Source: DASUZD01 sp036377055 (lineage in GTDB: Bacteria; Actinomycetota; Thermoleophilia; Gaiellales; Gaiellaceae). From it: DNA of 6,199 bases. Both the position numbers and the translations under genes were made by a program. Below are positions 5,993-6,199 of this stretch, piece by piece. The stretch spans positions 1 through 6,199 of the forward strand of contig DASUZD010000274.1 of assembly GCA_036377055.1 (NCBI GenBank), written 5' to 3'. The notes under the pieces are model-generated. The model did no database searches, had not been told where the DNA came from, and worked only from the letters and a program-made list of their open reading frames with translations. How positions within the stretch are numbered: the stretch's first letter is position 1; each line of letters begins with the position of its first letter.

Positions 5993-6012
5993 GCCCTCCG
6001 ACCAAGGAGGGC
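5993..6012 (+). promoter_or_regulatory. Hairpin covering the Shine-Dalgarno of the ABM-like gene
   Basis: GCCCTCC (5993-5999) is exactly complementary to GGAGGGC (6006-6012), giving a 7-bp stem with a 6-nt loop. The right arm contains most of the ribosome binding site AAGGAGG (6004-6010), 4 nt before the ATG. If the transcript begins upstream of 5993 the site would be masked; if it begins at about 5997 only part of the left arm is transcribed. Confidence 0.5.
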
Positions 6013-6014
6013 AC

Positions 6015-6199
6015 ATGGCCGTCGCATTCGTGCAGGAGTTCGACGTCGAGCCGGGCGGGGATCGCTCGACGACCAACTACGACGCCGTCGCCGCCCGGCT
6101 CCAGGGCGAAGTGCCGGACGGCGCGATCGTCCACACCGCCGGCTTCGACGAAGAGCAGGGCGTCTTCCGGATCTTCGACGTGTGGGAGTCGAGGGAGCA
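6015..6199 (+). CDS. Small cytoplasmic protein, probable dimeric alpha/beta-barrel (ABM-like) fold (3' end cut off)
   Basis: Only the first 61 codons are present. The sequence starts MAVAFVQEFDVEPGG, continues through NYDAVAARL, and has VPDGAIVHTAGFDEEQGVFRIFDVWESRE. The beta (AVAFVQEF) - helix (NYDAVAARL) - beta (IVHTAGF) - beta (FRIFDVWES) order resembles the small antibiotic-biosynthesis-monooxygenase-like dimeric barrel families. In these, the strand ending VWES is followed by a helix often beginning REQAD; that match is from memory of the family. No signal peptide or membrane segment is seen, so it is cytoplasmic. The ATG is supported by AAGGAGG at 6004-6010, 4 nt upstream. It is one of the few genes here with a canonical Shine-Dalgarno. 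Function, if enzymatic, cannot be told from this fragment. Confidence 0.8.
   Translation, partial: MAVAFVQEFDVEPGGDRSTTNYDAVAARLQGEVPDGAIVHTAGFDEEQGVFRIFDVWESRE

Noticed and set aside
5497..6027. 176-residue minus-strand open frame over the tRNA terminator and the gap
   Set aside because: It has mixed, low-complexity composition and no motif, overlaps the tRNA end and the start of the ABM-like gene, and covers the better supported 45-aa gene in another frame.
5747..6199. Plus-strand open frame from ATG 5747 to the window end (MIIADKAFRDNPDLSRR...)
   Set aside because: The first dozen codons look gene-like, but the rest is Arg/Pro-rich, there is no good ribosome binding site, and it overlaps the well supported gene at 6015 out of frame. 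A gene remnant cannot be excluded.

Overview
The window is very GC-rich DNA from a bacterium whose genes use mostly G/C third codon positions. The combination of leaderless-looking GTG/TTG starts behind TANNNT boxes, a tRNA without an encoded CCA, delta-60 repeat proteins and secreted copper proteins fits a high-GC actinobacterium. A soil or aquatic Thermoleophilia-like lineage is my best guess. This taxonomic call is inference; no rRNA or marker gene is present.

Layout. Positions 1-1257 (minus strand, cut by the window edge) encode a secreted copper protein: a PHM/SURNod19-like two-copper region followed by a C-terminal cupredoxin domain. A 58-bp divergent promoter region (1258-1315) separates it from a small single-pass membrane protein on the plus strand (1316-1543). 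The small gene ends tail-to-tail with a seven-repeat delta-60 (beta-propeller type) secreted protein (minus, 1540-2850). The two stop codons overlap inside a perfect inverted repeat that may terminate transcription from both sides. The delta-60 gene lies 14 bp behind a secreted subtilisin-family (S8) serine protease (minus, 2865-5354), and the pair looks like an operon read from about 5355. A 67-bp divergent region then leads to tRNA-Leu(CAG) (5422-5505, plus) and a probable terminator hairpin (5512-5540).

The last 660 bp are sparse. They hold a probable 45-residue membrane protein (minus, 5579-5716), then about 300 bp without a convincing gene (5717-6014) but with several inverted repeats. 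These include a perfect 9-bp-arm repeat at 5879-5901 and two alternative sequences that can pair with the ribosome binding site of the next gene. The window ends in the first 61 codons of a small cytoplasmic protein, probably of dimeric alpha/beta-barrel (ABM-like) type (6015-6199, plus).

Functionally, 1-5354 is mainly an export locus: three signal-peptide proteins (copper enzyme-like, protease, propeller) and one membrane-anchored small protein. Only the protease and propeller genes show clear evidence of co-transcription. No mobile element, CRISPR array or phage gene was seen. The most interesting points are the copper-protein domain fusion, the repeated leaderless promoter geometry, the hairpin shared by two convergent stop codons, and the mutually exclusive SD-pairing elements upstream of 6015.
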